In this document: piece after piece, positions 24,552 through 36,083 of the stretch | Numbering within the stretch: the first letter of the stretch is position 1 | How the letters are laid out: every line of letters starts with the position of its first letter | From: Camarhynchus parvulus | Lineage: Eukaryota > Chordata > Aves > Passeriformes > Thraupidae | Direction: 5' to 3' | Assembly: GCF_901933205.1 (NCBI RefSeq) | Contig: NC_044572.1 | Location: forward strand, 26,870,501 to 26,934,500 | DNA: 64,000 nucleotides | Notes under the pieces: model-generated | What the model saw: only the letters and a program-made list of their open reading frames with translations | The model's database searches: none | What the model was told of the DNA's origin: nothing | Made by a program: the position numbers and the translations under genes

Positions 24552-26839
24552 GTATATCTATAAAATTAATGTAAAATTAGACAAACAGTGTGAAGATAAG
24601 GCAGTATCCAGTTTATTTAGAAAGCCAAAGTCATGTGTTGTGCAAAAATATTCATGAGACTAGTTAATAACCTTAGAATAGGCGGTGTATATTCTGACAC
24701 TAAGCACACTGATTATTGAACCTGACAGTTGTGTGAAGCTTGTCTTTTTGCATGCTTTCTTCCTTTTTTTACTCTAATGTCTGTCTACCATTTCTGCTTA
24801 AATTGTAATAAATTCATAGTTGGTACTTTGTTCCACAATACATTTTGCACATTTACTTGTGCAGCAAGGCTTTCATCTCTTCAGGCATTCTATCAGATAG
24901 TCCAACATATCTAGGAAGACTAAGAGAAGCCCAAAATTTTTGGTCAGATAAATATATCCCTAAAATCCCTAAAATGTATTTAACCAAACCAAACAAATTT
25001 GTTTCAAAACTTCTCAAGCGCATAATAGTCAGCAAATACCTTAACGCCTCTGAAGGCTTAAATATATGCACAGTTCCATGCATACCTTTTCTTCATTACA
25101 GAAAATATGGGGGTTTTTTCTTGGCTGGTTCTGTCCACATTCCAAAATTGCACATGATATGAGAATTCATAAGGTATCACCTTGCTCATTACATGTGGAA
25201 CTTTTCTTATGTTTGCTCTAAAATTTTGCTTTATGAATGCATACCCTTTGGACTGAATTCATCCCCCGTTTTCTGTCAGGAATTATTACCTCATCCTGGC
25301 TGTTATCCCAGGAGCAGTGCTTGATGACATTGCTGAGAATGCCCTCTCTATCAGTCTGAGCTTTGCTCTCACAGTTATTTCAGCTACTTTAATGGCAACC
25401 ACTGCAATCATTAGTTAGAGCTGTTGAGGCACTTCCCACCCATTCCCAATGGACTGTGATGGTTTCAGTGTCCTAGGGAAAAGCCTGTGCTCTGTAATTT
25501 CCACAGAGGCCTAATCCTTGAGATATCATTAGCTACTTTTATAAAGAGGAAAGGATACATCCAAACTCTGTTTTACAACGCCTTCATGGATCATAATCTG
25601 CAAGTTATAACGATGCACCTATGCATGGTTTATCAGGGCATATCCTAATTGTCTTTTAAGTCCAAAGCTTAGATGGTATCTAAGAATAAAAATGTTAGAC
25701 CAGCAGATGCCTTGTTGAGCTGAGGCACTCTGGCTTTAAGTCTGTCCCTGGGCTGAGACAAAGGGATGCAGAAGAGTAAAGCAAACAAGTATGTCCCTGA
25801 AAGGAAAAATAAACAAATGGGGACTGTTATAACAGAAGTCTATAAAATCACAGTAGTTATAGAAAGAGGAAATAGGGAATGATTGTTAAATGTTATGAGA
25901 ACTACACAGCATAAAATGTCAGGTGGCAAGTTTAAAACAAAAACAAGGAAACTTTTCAGAAGAAAAGTTTTTCACATCTTCATAATTAGGCTTTGAAATC
26001 TCCCACTACAGAAGAATATGAATGTTAAAGTGTAAAAAGCATTCAGAAAGCAAGCAAATTCATGCAATAAAAATATATGAAAGGTCACTAAAATTATGAT
26101 ATAAAACAAAACAAAGATTTCAACAGAATTGTGGAGACTGGGAGAGTTGCATGGTAAAGCATGCTTACACTGTACATCTAAAATATTCTTTCTGGGTCCC
26201 TCTCAGAAGCATAATTCTTGACTACATAGACCCTTGATTTACAGGAGTATATCCTCTTTTAGGTAATGATAGCTTTTGGTAACATCAGAAAACTGAGTTT
26301 CTACCACTCAGAGAAAAATTCCCTTTTAGCTGTTAGTACAAAGTACATTATGGTTTGTGACAGATCAGGTGGAAAGGTAATGATACAGGACTGGAAATAT
26401 ACAGATCCTATAACACATCCACTCTACCCCTGATACTTGTCCTCTGATCATGGATTGTCAGATAGATCAGTAAAGTGAAGAGAGGAATACTAGATAATTT
26501 CCTCAGTGTTGTTGGATGGGTTTTTGTCCTTCAGTGTCATTTTGATTACAGAAAATGAGTGGAGGACTCTCCAACAGCTTGGCTTGCTGCACAAAACGAT
26601 GTGTAGGCCAATCACCTATTGACCCACAAATGAAACACTGAAAAATGGTGATTGCAAACAATGAAAGGTGAGATATTCTCAGCCATATCTATTCTTAAGG
26701 ACTAAAAAGATAAAAGAGTAACAAGAGAATGGAAAGATGGAGAAATAATAATGAAAGAAATTTGAATTATATTTACCGGCAGAACCAAGTTGAAAAATTA
26801 TTAACGTCTCCTAATATGTGAATTTTTGATATTCAGAGA
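24552..26839. other. intron-like stretch, no firm gene
   Basis: Several strong acceptors (before 24885, 25102, 25281, 26552) open frames of 20-90 codons, but their donors are missing or poor and their peptides are mixed in character. One, from 25281, encodes a hydrophobic segment (AENALSISLSFALTVI) ending in a stop; it may be an old coding remnant. I could not choose the exon that should link 24551 to 27366. Confidence 0.4.
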
Positions 26840-27160
26840 ATTACGTAATCATTGAAGGTTCTCAGGTTGGTCAAGCATTACTTCTTCATGGTAAATTCAT
26901 GCTGACTACTCTCATTCACTTTCTTGTCTTTCATGTACCTGGAAATGGTTTCCAGGATTAGTTGTCCCATCATCATCCCAGGGACTGACATGAGGCTGAC
27001 AAACTCACAATTCTCTGGATCTTCCTTCTTACTCTTTTTAAAGAGAGGAGCAAGAATTGCCTTCTTCCAGTCCTGAGGCATCTATCCCAATCACTGAAGA
27101 TTATTGAGAGCAGCCTTGGAATGACCTCAGCCAGCTCCCTCAGTTATGGATTACATTTGC
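26840..27160 (-). mobile_element. CR1 reverse-transcriptase fragment (minus strand)
   Basis: The minus-strand translation shows a broken CR1 ORF2 piece. It has LRELAEVIPRLLSIIF, then in another frame DWKKAILAPLFKKSKKEDP, PENCEFVSLMSVPG and SSQHEFTMKK, then a stop followed by CLTNL. These match the order of motifs around the start of the CR1 RT domain. A frameshift and at least one in-frame stop show it is dead. Unlike the other CR1 pieces it is internal and lacks the 3' end. Confidence 0.85.
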
Positions 27161-27365
27161 TAAACCTTTTCCATGAAGGAAATGCAAACCACTTCATGTT
27201 CCAGTAATTTGTTCTTGCAGCCTGTTGGGTAGCCATCTTCTACAATTCTGAAAATTATAAAAAAAATTACTCAACATCCTTGGTTAGCCTAAAAACACAT
27301 AGTGATGTTATAAGCGGAGCTATAAATATTCTGAAACTGCATAAACTAATTCATTCTGACTTCAG

Positions 27366-27406
27366 AGCTCATTGAAAAGCTTGAGATTCTTGATCAATAT
27401 TTGCAG
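27366..27406 (+). CDS. candidate coiled-coil exon of unknown gene (phase 1-0)
   Basis: The 41-nt exon lies between acceptor cattctgacttcag and donor TTTGCAG|gtgggt. In phase 1 it encodes LIEKLEILDQYLQ. Spliced to 29611-29629 (RQVERL) and 29814-29911 (T-DLLKP...), leucine/valine positions recur every 3-4 residues across both junctions, as in one continuous amphipathic helix. That continuity is the main evidence. Using the AG two bases later would make it phase 0, matching the end of the exon at 24551. Confidence 0.42.
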
Positions 27407-28245
27407 GTGGGTTTTGGGAAAGATGACATTTACTTAGGAACAGTAGAGACTTTATACTGTATACTTTACCTATTGAAAGTACTTGTAACTGTACAGCGGT
27501 GTTTGCCCTTACAATAATTTCAATATAATGTTGACCATAGAAAATGAGAAAAGCAAGTAGAGAAGATAGTCATACAGTTATAATTCCAGTACATTACACT
27601 CACTGTATGAGAATGAAAACAGACAAATATTTCTGTAGCACCCTTATTTAACTTCTTAGTCAGTTCCCGCATTTTTTACTGCTTAATTTCTTTTCCAGTA
27701 TGATTTTATTTTAAATTTTAAAAGAGCACAGATTTTAAAGTCATATTTCTGGAGTATATTATTTTTCTAATGCATATTTTTTTGTAAATTCCCCTGTAAT
27801 TAATAGGAATTATAAGACAGAGTGTAAAATGTATAAGCCCCTTTCTTTCTAAAATGTATTATACATAACAAATGTAATTTAAAATTTTGCAGCTAGTTTT
27901 GAAATACTTCTCAAATATCCAGTTATTAAAACCTGCTGTACTTAATTGGGAATGAGAATAAAAATGGAGATTTTATCCCAGTTATTACCCTTTTCTTTAA
28001 CAAAGTTTGTGGATGAGAAATTTAATAATCTTCATGCTTCTCTAGCAGCAATATTATTGAAGGATAATTGCTTTTCCTATGAAAACTTCTTCCATGACTG
28101 TATTCCTCCTCTAGGGTTTGATCACTTTGGAGGTCTCCCTGTGTAGTGTATCCATGCACAACTCATCTGTCTGTTGGTGGTTCTTGTTTGGCCCATTATA
28201 AATATCCCTTTTCAAAAACTTATTTTTAGTATTTGTCTTTAAAAG

Positions 28246-28359
28246 AAGAATTTGTGGGATAACAAGCTGACATCATCCCAGATTGTCAGGGATATTCAGC
28301 TGCAGAGAAATGAAGGTCCTGACCCAGAAAAAGGATTGAATTGTACTCAGAAGCGTTAG
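28246..28359 (+). CDS. alternative candidate terminal exon of the same gene
   Basis: A phase-0 frame after a moderate acceptor (tatttgtctttaaaag) encodes 37 residues starting KNLWDNKLTSSQIVRDIQLQ, then a Pro/Asp/Glu segment and TAG. An AATAAA at 28739-28744 could end the transcript. It would join in frame to 27366-27406, but it competes with the 29611 route, which I prefer because of helix continuity. It could be an alternative last exon or chance. Confidence 0.22.
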   Translation, partial: KNLWDNKLTSSQIVRDIQLQRNEGPDPEKGLNCTQKR

Positions 28360-28774
28360 GCACTGTAAGACCTAAAAATGCTGAGTCTACATTTACAGAT
28401 TGTAAGGGAAACCTAATTTTCTTACAAACAACAGAGAAAAATTAGCATTTCTGTGTCTTAACTGTCCTCTATAAATTACTTGCTGTTTTTTGTATGTATG
28501 CTACTGAGTAATGTGTTTGAGGAGGATCTGACATGAAGTTTCATGCTGGCAGCCTCTTGCTGAGTAACATTTCTGTTGTGAAAGGCAGCACTGAGGAGAA
28601 GGGAAGGAAGCAGATCATGTTTTGCACAATAATCTTGCAGTTCAGGCATTCATGCAAAATTGGAGAGTCCCCACCTAACTTTCTTTTATTTGGGAAACAT
28701 ACTGCTCTTCATTCCAGAAGGCAGTCTTCATCAAGCATCAATAAATTTATTTTGGAGTTAAAAGACATGACATA

Positions 28775-29283
28775 ATATAGAACAGCCCAGGCTGGGAGGG
28801 AACTCAAAAGATGATTCGGTCCAACCTTTTATAGCAAAGGGAGCTTAGATGACATTATGTAGTACCCTGTAATTTGGAAACCTCCAGTGATGGGGACTTC
28901 ACCATGGTCTTGTGGAAGGTCGTTTCAGTGATTGATTGTTTTCACTGTAAAAAAATTTCTTTTTTGTATCAAGATGAAACCTCTCCTGGTGCAACTTGTA
29001 CCTGTTTCTCTTTGTCCTCTCTGTGTGACTCCTTTTGAAGGGACTCTCTTTCCCCTTTGAAGATGCCCTGGAAGCACTGGAAAACTATGTTGAGATCCTC
29101 CCTGAACTATCTCTTCTCTAGGGTAAAATGACCTAATTCCATCAGTCTTTTCCCACAGAATAGGTTCTATGCTTATTGATTATCTTTCTGAACTGCCTCT
29201 GAACCTTTCCCAGTCTGTCTGTGTATTTTTTGAAATGTGAGGACTAGAACTGAGCAGAGTACTCTGGGTGCAATCTGATATTT
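28775..29283 (-). mobile_element. CR1 LINE 3' fragment (minus strand)
   Basis: The plus strand carries the antisense CR1 3' blocks: ggctgggagggaactcaaaagatgat, ggtccaacc, cctccagtgatggggacttc, and near the right end gaactgcctctgaacctttcccag and gagcagagtactctgggtg. Well diverged and 5'-truncated. It lacks the terminal AGAATC repeats. Confidence 0.9.
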
Positions 29284-29610
29284 CCATCTTTATTTGTTCA
29301 AATAATTGATTTTCACAAATTAAATATTAACTCTCTAGACAATTGCTTAGGTCTCCCTCTTGAAAGGTAGAGATGGAAAACAGCTGGTAGACCACATTCT
29401 TACTTAGCAGAGGGCTAAAGAATGTTTTCTTATTTATAGGGTTTTTTATACATACAAAAGTATCAAGAAAAGTTTAAAGTTTTGTTTCCTTTCTGATCCA
29501 GTTTTTATGAATATGAGAATTCTTTCCCAAGAATGGGCTATATGCATAGAAGTGCCTTAAGCAGATGATGACACTGAAGTAAAATCTCCCTTCCCCCTCT
29601 TTGGACAAAG

Positions 29611-29629
29611 CGCCAAGTGGAAAGGCTGA
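29611..29629 (+). CDS. candidate microexon of unknown gene (phase 0-1)
   Basis: The 19-nt exon lies between a pyrimidine-rich acceptor (cttccccctctttggacaaag) and donor GGCTGA|gtaagt. It encodes RQVERL plus one base. It joins in phase to 29814 across an intron of about 184 bases, and the split codon becomes Thr. Alone it would be unconvincing; its value is that it keeps both phase and heptad pattern between 27406 and 29814. Confidence 0.33.
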
Positions 29630-29813
29630 GTAAGTAATCTTTCAATAGAAATAAAAAACCTTTCCATCATTTGATAGAAATGTTCAAGATAAAGGTGAGG
29701 ACAGCACATCCTAAGCCTGGATCAAGGCCACTTTCCAGATAAACTGGGGAATTTTTTGCCTGGAATGGGTGGCATTTGAAATCAGCCTATTTCTTCCCTG
29801 TTGTGTCCTTCAG

Positions 29814-29911
29814 CTGACCTGCTGAAGCCTTCAGCAGACATGACTCATTTTGGAGTAACTACTTTGCCCATAGCATTACAGTGGGTGCAGGATATTCACC
29901 CCACCCTCTGA
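29814..29911 (+). CDS. candidate terminal coding exon of unknown gene (phase 1 to stop)
   Basis: A very strong acceptor (ccctgttgtgtccttcag) opens a phase-1 frame of 31 codons ending in TGA. It starts DLLKPSADMTHFGVTTLPIA and ends WVQDIHPTL. Composition is protein-like, and it continues the helix from 29611-29629. An internal donor (TTACA|gtgggt at 29881) could instead carry splicing further. No nearby plus-strand poly(A) signal except AATAAA around 30256 inside an LTR. Gene unidentified. Confidence 0.42.
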
Positions 29912-30124
29912 GCTACAGACCTCAAAGATAAATTCTGGAAAACAAACTGCAATTACTAATGCCTTTCATTAATGTTGCCTCAGAAAGCAAAAGAGAATTG
30001 TCAGGCAGCTTGTATTTCATTGAGAATCTGAGACAGACATGCTTGCACTAAATTTGGAACAAGAAATTGAACTGAGGTTCCCACTATCCAAAGTTATTGA
30101 TCTGGCCAAAATATTTTTTTGACC

Positions 30125-30632
30125 TGTAGTGATTTAACCCCAGCCAGCCACCAAGCCCAGCACAGCCACTCCCCACTCCATCACCAGCAGGACTGGGGAG
30201 AGAAGCAGAAGTGTAAAAGCTGGAAAACTAATGAGTGGAGATAAAGTCAGTTTAAAAATAAAACAAAAGCCATGCATGCAAGCAAAGCAAAACAAGGAAT
30301 TGGTTCACCACTTCCCATGAGCAGGCAGGTGTTCAGCCCTCCCCAGGAAAGCCAGGTTCCATCATGTGTAATGGTTACTTGGGAAGACAAACACCGTCTC
30401 TCCCAACATACACTCCTTCCCCCAAATTTATATATTGAACATGATGCCTTAGAGTATGGAATATACTTTTGGTCAGTTTAATTCAGAAAATGCCCTGGCT
30501 CTGTGTAAGCCCTTCACAGAAATAATGAAAACATCTCTGTATTATCAGCCCTATGTTGAGCACAAATCCAAAACTTAGCCCTATCCCAGTTGCTCTGAAG
30601 AGAAGTAACTCTAACCTAGAAAAAAACAACAC
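30125..30632 (-). mobile_element. ERV solo LTR, family 2 (minus strand, diverged)
   Basis: The plus strand begins TGTAGTGATTTAACCCCAGC and ends near ...AACTCTAACC...ACA. Read on the minus strand this is an LTR of the kind that starts TGTCCTGGTTTCAGCTGG and ends GGTTAAACCA-type. The same family is at 59042-59462 (plus) and at the window end (63962-). No intact internal viral genes adjoin it. Target duplication not resolved. Confidence 0.75.
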
Positions 30633-31761
30633 ACCACAGAATTTATTTTGTTCTCCTGCCCTATAAAACATAATTTTAAAAACCCGAAGAGAAAGACAAC
30701 AAAACTCTTTTTGGGAGGAATGCACTTAAAACATAATGGTTTTAAACCAAGCCTTTCAGTTCTGGTGGTTAATGGCTCCTCATAGCATCCCAGATCAGCT
30801 TTGGTTCTCATCCTTGATAAGACACCTACACACAAAGTATCCTTACAAAATGTGCCTTTTATCTTTTCTATAATCAAGCCATTGTCTATATTCTTTTTAG
30901 GAATTAATAAGTTTATGGTCATTCAACAGACACTTTCAAATTGAACTTCAACTCCAAATTAACTTAACACATGGATTTTTTTACTGCTGTTTTTTTCTAC
31001 CTAGCTCTAACTATAATTAGTCACTAAAAATTGTCTCTATGCCTGAAAAATATTTCATTCTCCAGCATAGTTCTTTTTCTTTACTTGAAAAAAATCCTCC
31101 AGCTGCTGAAATTTCAGTCATCTAATGATCACAAACCCATTCAAGAGTAACCATGACCACTCTTTGTCTTAAAAAACCCTATAATTGAGGCACATCAGCC
31201 ATTTACTTTTTTTTAAATGCAGAATGGCATCTTTAAAAGTAAGGTATAGGTAGCAAGTATGAAAAATGTGTTTTCATAAAATTTTAATGACATCTCAGTT
31301 ATTGTAAATAGAATGCAATAATTTATTTTAATAAACATATCTAGTTCATGTGCAGTTTTAAACCTAACAAGCTACAAAGCATGCTGAAATTAAATATCTG
31401 AAATATTTTTAGATATATTACTGCTCATTCCTGGTAGCTAATCAAATTAATCTGTTTAATGTTTAGTCTTTCAAATTTAAGAGAAAATGCTAAATCAGTT
31501 TTATATAATTTCAAAGGCTAGAAGAATTTATTTTGCTAATTTGAAGCCATAAAATAGCTAAATGTGAAAGCCATAAAACCAAATTTGTTCAAATTGTCTT
31601 TTCGTCTTTGACATTTTATATTTTCTTATTAATTAGAAGCTTTCTAATACAGACTGGATTTTGTCAGAAGAAAAACTCAGTGAACATCAGATGTCACCCA
31701 TATTTTGTCTCGTTTCTGGAAGGCCATAGCAAAGAAAACAGTGGCAAGCCTTGAGATACAT

Positions 31762-32036
31762 AGAAGAATCATAAAATCATAGAACTATAGAATGCCTTAG
31801 ATTGGAGGGGACCTTAAAGGTCATCTAGTTCCAAAATCCCTGCCATGATCAGGCACACCTTCCACTAAAACAGGTAGTTCCTGTTCCAGCCCCATCCAAA
31901 CTGGCCTTGAACACTTCTGAGGATGGGACATCCACAGCTTCCCTGGTCAAGCTGTTCCAGTGCCTCACTACCCTCACAGAAAAGAACTTCATCCTGGTGC
32001 CTAATCTAACCCTACTCTCTTTCAGTTTAAAACCAT
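31762..32036 (-). mobile_element. CR1 LINE 3' fragment (minus strand)
   Basis: It starts with two tandem copies of the CR1 3' octamer-like repeat (aatcataaaatcatagaa), followed by ttggaggggaccttaaaggtcatctag. The minus-strand translation holds VRVVRHWNSLTREAVDVPSS, matching the CR1 ORF2 C-terminus. 5'-truncated at about 275 bases; relatively well preserved. Confidence 0.95.
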
Positions 32037-32685
32037 GGAAGAGACAAGGCAAAAAAGTCAACTGATCAAGTGCTTTATGCACAGATATGTAATTATTTTC
32101 TGATAATGATTCTTTATGTCGCTCACCAGAAGTTATCTTTACTCATATTATTCCTCTAATAATTTATCAAAGAGACAAGGTGAGTATTTGGCAAATAGAA
32201 GCAAGTAATCTCGTCTCTGAGGCATGAAAAGGTTTAAGTGTCCATTATATCTCTTTGTGTTACCACCTTGTCTGAATTCAAAATGACAATTTTACTTGGA
32301 AATCAGAAAGCCAAGGAGAATGGAATCCTAAGTTGATAAAATATTTTCAGTAATTACCTTGTAAATATTTTATGGGTAGCCTTTATGGTAATAGTTTTAT
32401 GGGTTAGGGTTTAAATGTAGGTAAGTGAAGCCTGGTAAAAAGAGTGTTAAAGAAGTGAATAAGTGTTACTTTTGACTTTAAACTGTGCATCTGCTCACAT
32501 CACTAAGCAGCCTTTTATAAAACTATGAAAAGAAAATAAAATGCAAATGAACAGCGAAGATAGATGTGGATTTTCTTCTTGAGGTTATGAACCAAACCCC
32601 AGTTTTGCAAAGCTGCTAGAAAACCTAGGTAAGCTGGTGTGGTTTCATGGCACTGTGAAGCAGCAGCTCCAGCTCCAGTGGCACC

Positions 32686-32940
32686 ATGGCTGCAGTGTCT
32701 GAGAAGGATGATGCAGCTCTACACCAGCTCAGAAAGAGCAGGTTCAGCTGTGTTCACCTAGCCCTGTTCAAAGATACATTCTCCCACAGACAGGTCCCAG
32801 AAGTCAGCTGGAAACATGGTTTCTGCCCAGGCAAGCACATCAGAAGCAACCAAATATTACTTCTGAGTAAATCAGTTTGGACCTCTTCAGCCTTTCAGTT
32901 TGAGGGTCACAAAGGAAGTGTGGCCAGCAAAGCTGGATAA
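32686..32940 (+). CDS. small ORF with strong start context, unknown
   Basis: An 84-codon frame starts at an ideal vertebrate start context (GGCACCATGGCT) and begins MAAVSEKDDAALHQLRKSRF. GC content is a little above background. The remainder is Ser/His/Lys-rich without a recognisable domain. It may be a first exon, a remnant of a retrocopy, or chance. Confidence 0.15.
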   Translation: MAAVSEKDDAALHQLRKSRFSCVHLALFKDTFSHRQVPEVSWKHGFCPGKHIRSNQILLLSKSVWTSSAFQFEGHKGSVASKAG

Positions 32941-33249
32941 AATGGAAGAAACATGGTAAAAATGGAATAAATTACCTAGAGTAATTTATGTTTAGCCAGC
33001 ATCAGGACTATGTGCTTTTCTAGTGCTAACAACATCTGCTGCCCAACATCTCCCAATACATGAATCAATCCAAACATCCCTGCAAAACAGGGGATGCAAA
33101 ACAGGGACCAAGAGGCATTTCTCCATATAGAGATGCTGAGAAATGAGGAAAACTTCTGAGGGACCACCCCAACTTCTTGCACAAGTGCCTTCCCAGGACT
33201 CAAACTTCCCCTGCACTTGATTTAAAGGTTTTAAAGCATTGTTATAATA

Positions 33250-33266
33250 TTAATTAATTAATTAAT
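33250..33266. repeat. (TAAT)n short repeat
   Basis: About four TTAA/TAAT units in an AT-rich context. Confidence 0.85.
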
Positions 33267-36002
33267 TTTTTATGTATGGGCAAGGCTTAGAGAAAACAAA
33301 ACTTTTCACATAAATTCAGCTGAGTCAGACACTTACCATGGAAATTTCAGGCCAGATGTTTGTTTGGCGAAGCAGAAGGAGAAGCCTGTGCAAGAGTCAC
33401 CTTGATGTATCTTTAGCTTCATTTTACATGCCAGTTTGCTCAGTGATGGAATTGCAAGAATATTTGGAATGGTGGGGGCAACAGTCTATTTGTTTGTGTT
33501 TTGTGGGGTAAGTCTGCTATGTTGCAAGGACAAACATAGCAACAGTAGAGATTTGAAGAGATTACAAGAGTGATGTAGAATGGTTGACATAATGCAGCAG
33601 CTCTGGATAAAAGCAAAGACAAAACTAGGAAGAATACTGAGAAAGAACAGCAAGAACACAAGAGTATTTAAAATTATCTTGATAATTCTGAAAGTAGTGG
33701 CAAACAGAGTGATATTTCTGTTTACTGGAGGAGCTGTGAGCAGAGAGAAGCTAACTTAGCTGACCAGGAAAAACACAAAGCTGCCTACCTTCACCACCAG
33801 ACTGGGAAAAAAAGGTGTAGTTCAAATTCATATCTGCAAAGGCAAGGTCTATTGGTAAGACTTCATATACCTCCTGTTGTGTTTTCCCACTGCTGCTGTG
33901 CTTCATTCAAACATTCAGAGCTTATACAGATTTGTGTAAAAATCCTGTTGCAGAAAACATCTTATTATGTACCATGGGACTCTGGAAATCCATGTACCAA
34001 TCTACTTAAAACATTGTTGTTAAATTCAGCTTTTAGAAAAAATGTTCAATACTTCTTACCCCACGCCAATTTTGCAAAAGTAGCTATGTTACTATTGCTT
34101 TTTCAAGATAATGCACTATTTCTTCTTTTCTTGACAGGCATACAAATGAACTTAATTCAGTATTCTATCTAAGAAAAATAACAAGATTTGAAAAGTAAAA
34201 GATTCTGTTCTTCAAGTTTAGTTTCCAGTGGGAAAACACAGGCATCTCTGACAATGTGTGGCTCACTTGCAAACATATTAGTATACATGGCATTTTTTAC
34301 ATCAAGTTTGATAAGTTAGCACAGGGTTGCCCAGAATTAATGAGATATTTTTTTCTGTGTTGAGACAGGTGTTTTTGGTGAATATATATATTAAATGTTC
34401 AGACACACCCCAGTAGCCAATAAGGTACAAAGAGACCCTCTCCTCCATTGACTTCACTGACATCAGTAAGGACAAATACACTTCTCTCTGGAAGAGAATG
34501 ATCTTGCTGGGTCATTTGTAAATAAGTGAAAATTAGTTTTTAAATGGTTATGGGAGGAGCAAAAAATGAGCTCATTAACTCAGTAGCATTACATGTAGCC
34601 TATGCAAACCTAATTCTCTTGATGTAAACAGATCAGTGGCTTCTTGCTTTTTTTACTGAACTTGGCAGGTTTGGAGCACGACCCACAACTATCTTTTCAA
34701 GTCAGCAGAGTTGGCCTATCCTTCCACTAAAACAACATGCTACTACTCATAAAGGGCATGACAGTTGCAACAGAAAAAGCTGTCCCAGCCCCAGTATAAT
34801 TATGAGTTACAAAGCATAACCACTGTAACCTGTGATCTATTCTGAAGCAGGCATCCAGCACTGGTTTGGACCAAAAGTTCTACCCTGAAGTGTAAATGCA
34901 TGGGAAAAGTGCAAGTTCTGACAAATCTGAATTATGTGATGAAAAATGTAATGTTGTGGTTCTCCGGCTCTGGTCCTGGGATTAGGTAAAATCTGTATGG
35001 TCCAAGACATTTAAATACTTTGGCAAGGGTCATGCATCAAGAAAATGTTTGCATAAGCCTTTACCACCTTTGCTTTTAATTCTATTAATAGATCATTTCT
35101 GAGAAAACTGAACAGGGACAGCAACCCAAAACAAGGAGCTTTTTTTTTTTTTTATCACAAAAGGAATCATTTCTTATTGATGCTGAAAATGAAAGACTTT
35201 TTTTTCCTCTTTTTTCTTCATTTTTCATTTTTCTTATGAAATACCTTGTGATTTAAAATGGAGCAGCAAGGAAGCAGAACTTCCCTCAGATTATTTAAAA
35301 CATTATTTGGAAGGAGACAGCAAGAAGGTCAATGAACACTGAATGTCAATACATATTTTGGATGCAATCAGAAAATATTCGGGGAGTTGTGGCTGTGTCT
35401 GATCTCATCAATGTGTGTGTACATAAAGTCACACACAGAATAGAAACCAAGCTTGCTGGGTACAGTGGAATAAAGGCAGGATTTCTCAGTTCTTTTCACA
35501 TGCAATGTATAAATTTATTGCATCTATTACAACAAGTCAGGCCCTATCCTAAAGGCAGAAAAGTAAATGGAAATTTTTAAAAATTATTTTAAAGTTTGCT
35601 AGTGGCACTGTGGTTGAGTCATATATTTTATTTCATCTATGGATTGCACTGATATAGGTAGATATTACTAACAATGTAAAACCAGAATAAGTAAGTTTTA
35701 ATCCCAGTAGGTTCAACTATTCTTAGGAAAAATTACTTACTGGGAGCACAGGTTACCCTTAATAGTAAGTTCAGATTTCTGCTACTTGATTAAAATAAAA
35801 TTATTTTTCAGAGTCTAGATAGGAAAATAAATATTATCACAAATATGGAGCTATGTCCATAAGGTTTTATGGACTTCAGGTTCATTGTTAATGCTTGACA
35901 ACCACATATAATGACTAAGGAAACAAACATGACCTGTGGTTCTGAGGTGTCTTTAGGTGTCTTTGGCACTGTCCCTGCTCAGCTAGCTGTCACCCCCCAC
36001 AG

Positions 36003-36083
36003 GCTGGTGTGCCTTCGGAGATCTGCAGGAGCTGGCAGGGAGATGAGCTCTCAGAAATCCTGAAGCTGTTCACCTTTAGTTGA
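36003..36083 (+). CDS. possible terminal exon in a GC-rich block
   Basis: After a strong acceptor (gtcaccccccacag) a phase-0 frame of 26 codons reads AGVPSEICRSWQGDELSEIL, then KLFTFS and TGA. Local GC content is well above the flanks. The peptide is natural-looking, but the frame is also open upstream of the acceptor, so it might be part of an unrecognised repeat. Confidence 0.18.
   Translation, partial: AGVPSEICRSWQGDELSEILKLFTFS

Noticed and set aside
25281..25418. Hydrophobic open frame after a strong acceptor
   Set aside because: No donor or partner exon and a single transmembrane-like segment; possible old remnant, not supportable.
32130..34198. Chain of small plus-strand exon-like segments (32130, 32603, 33444, 33801, 34138)
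   Set aside because: They can be joined in phase only by choosing frames freely, and each is open in more than one frame. I judged this over-fitting.
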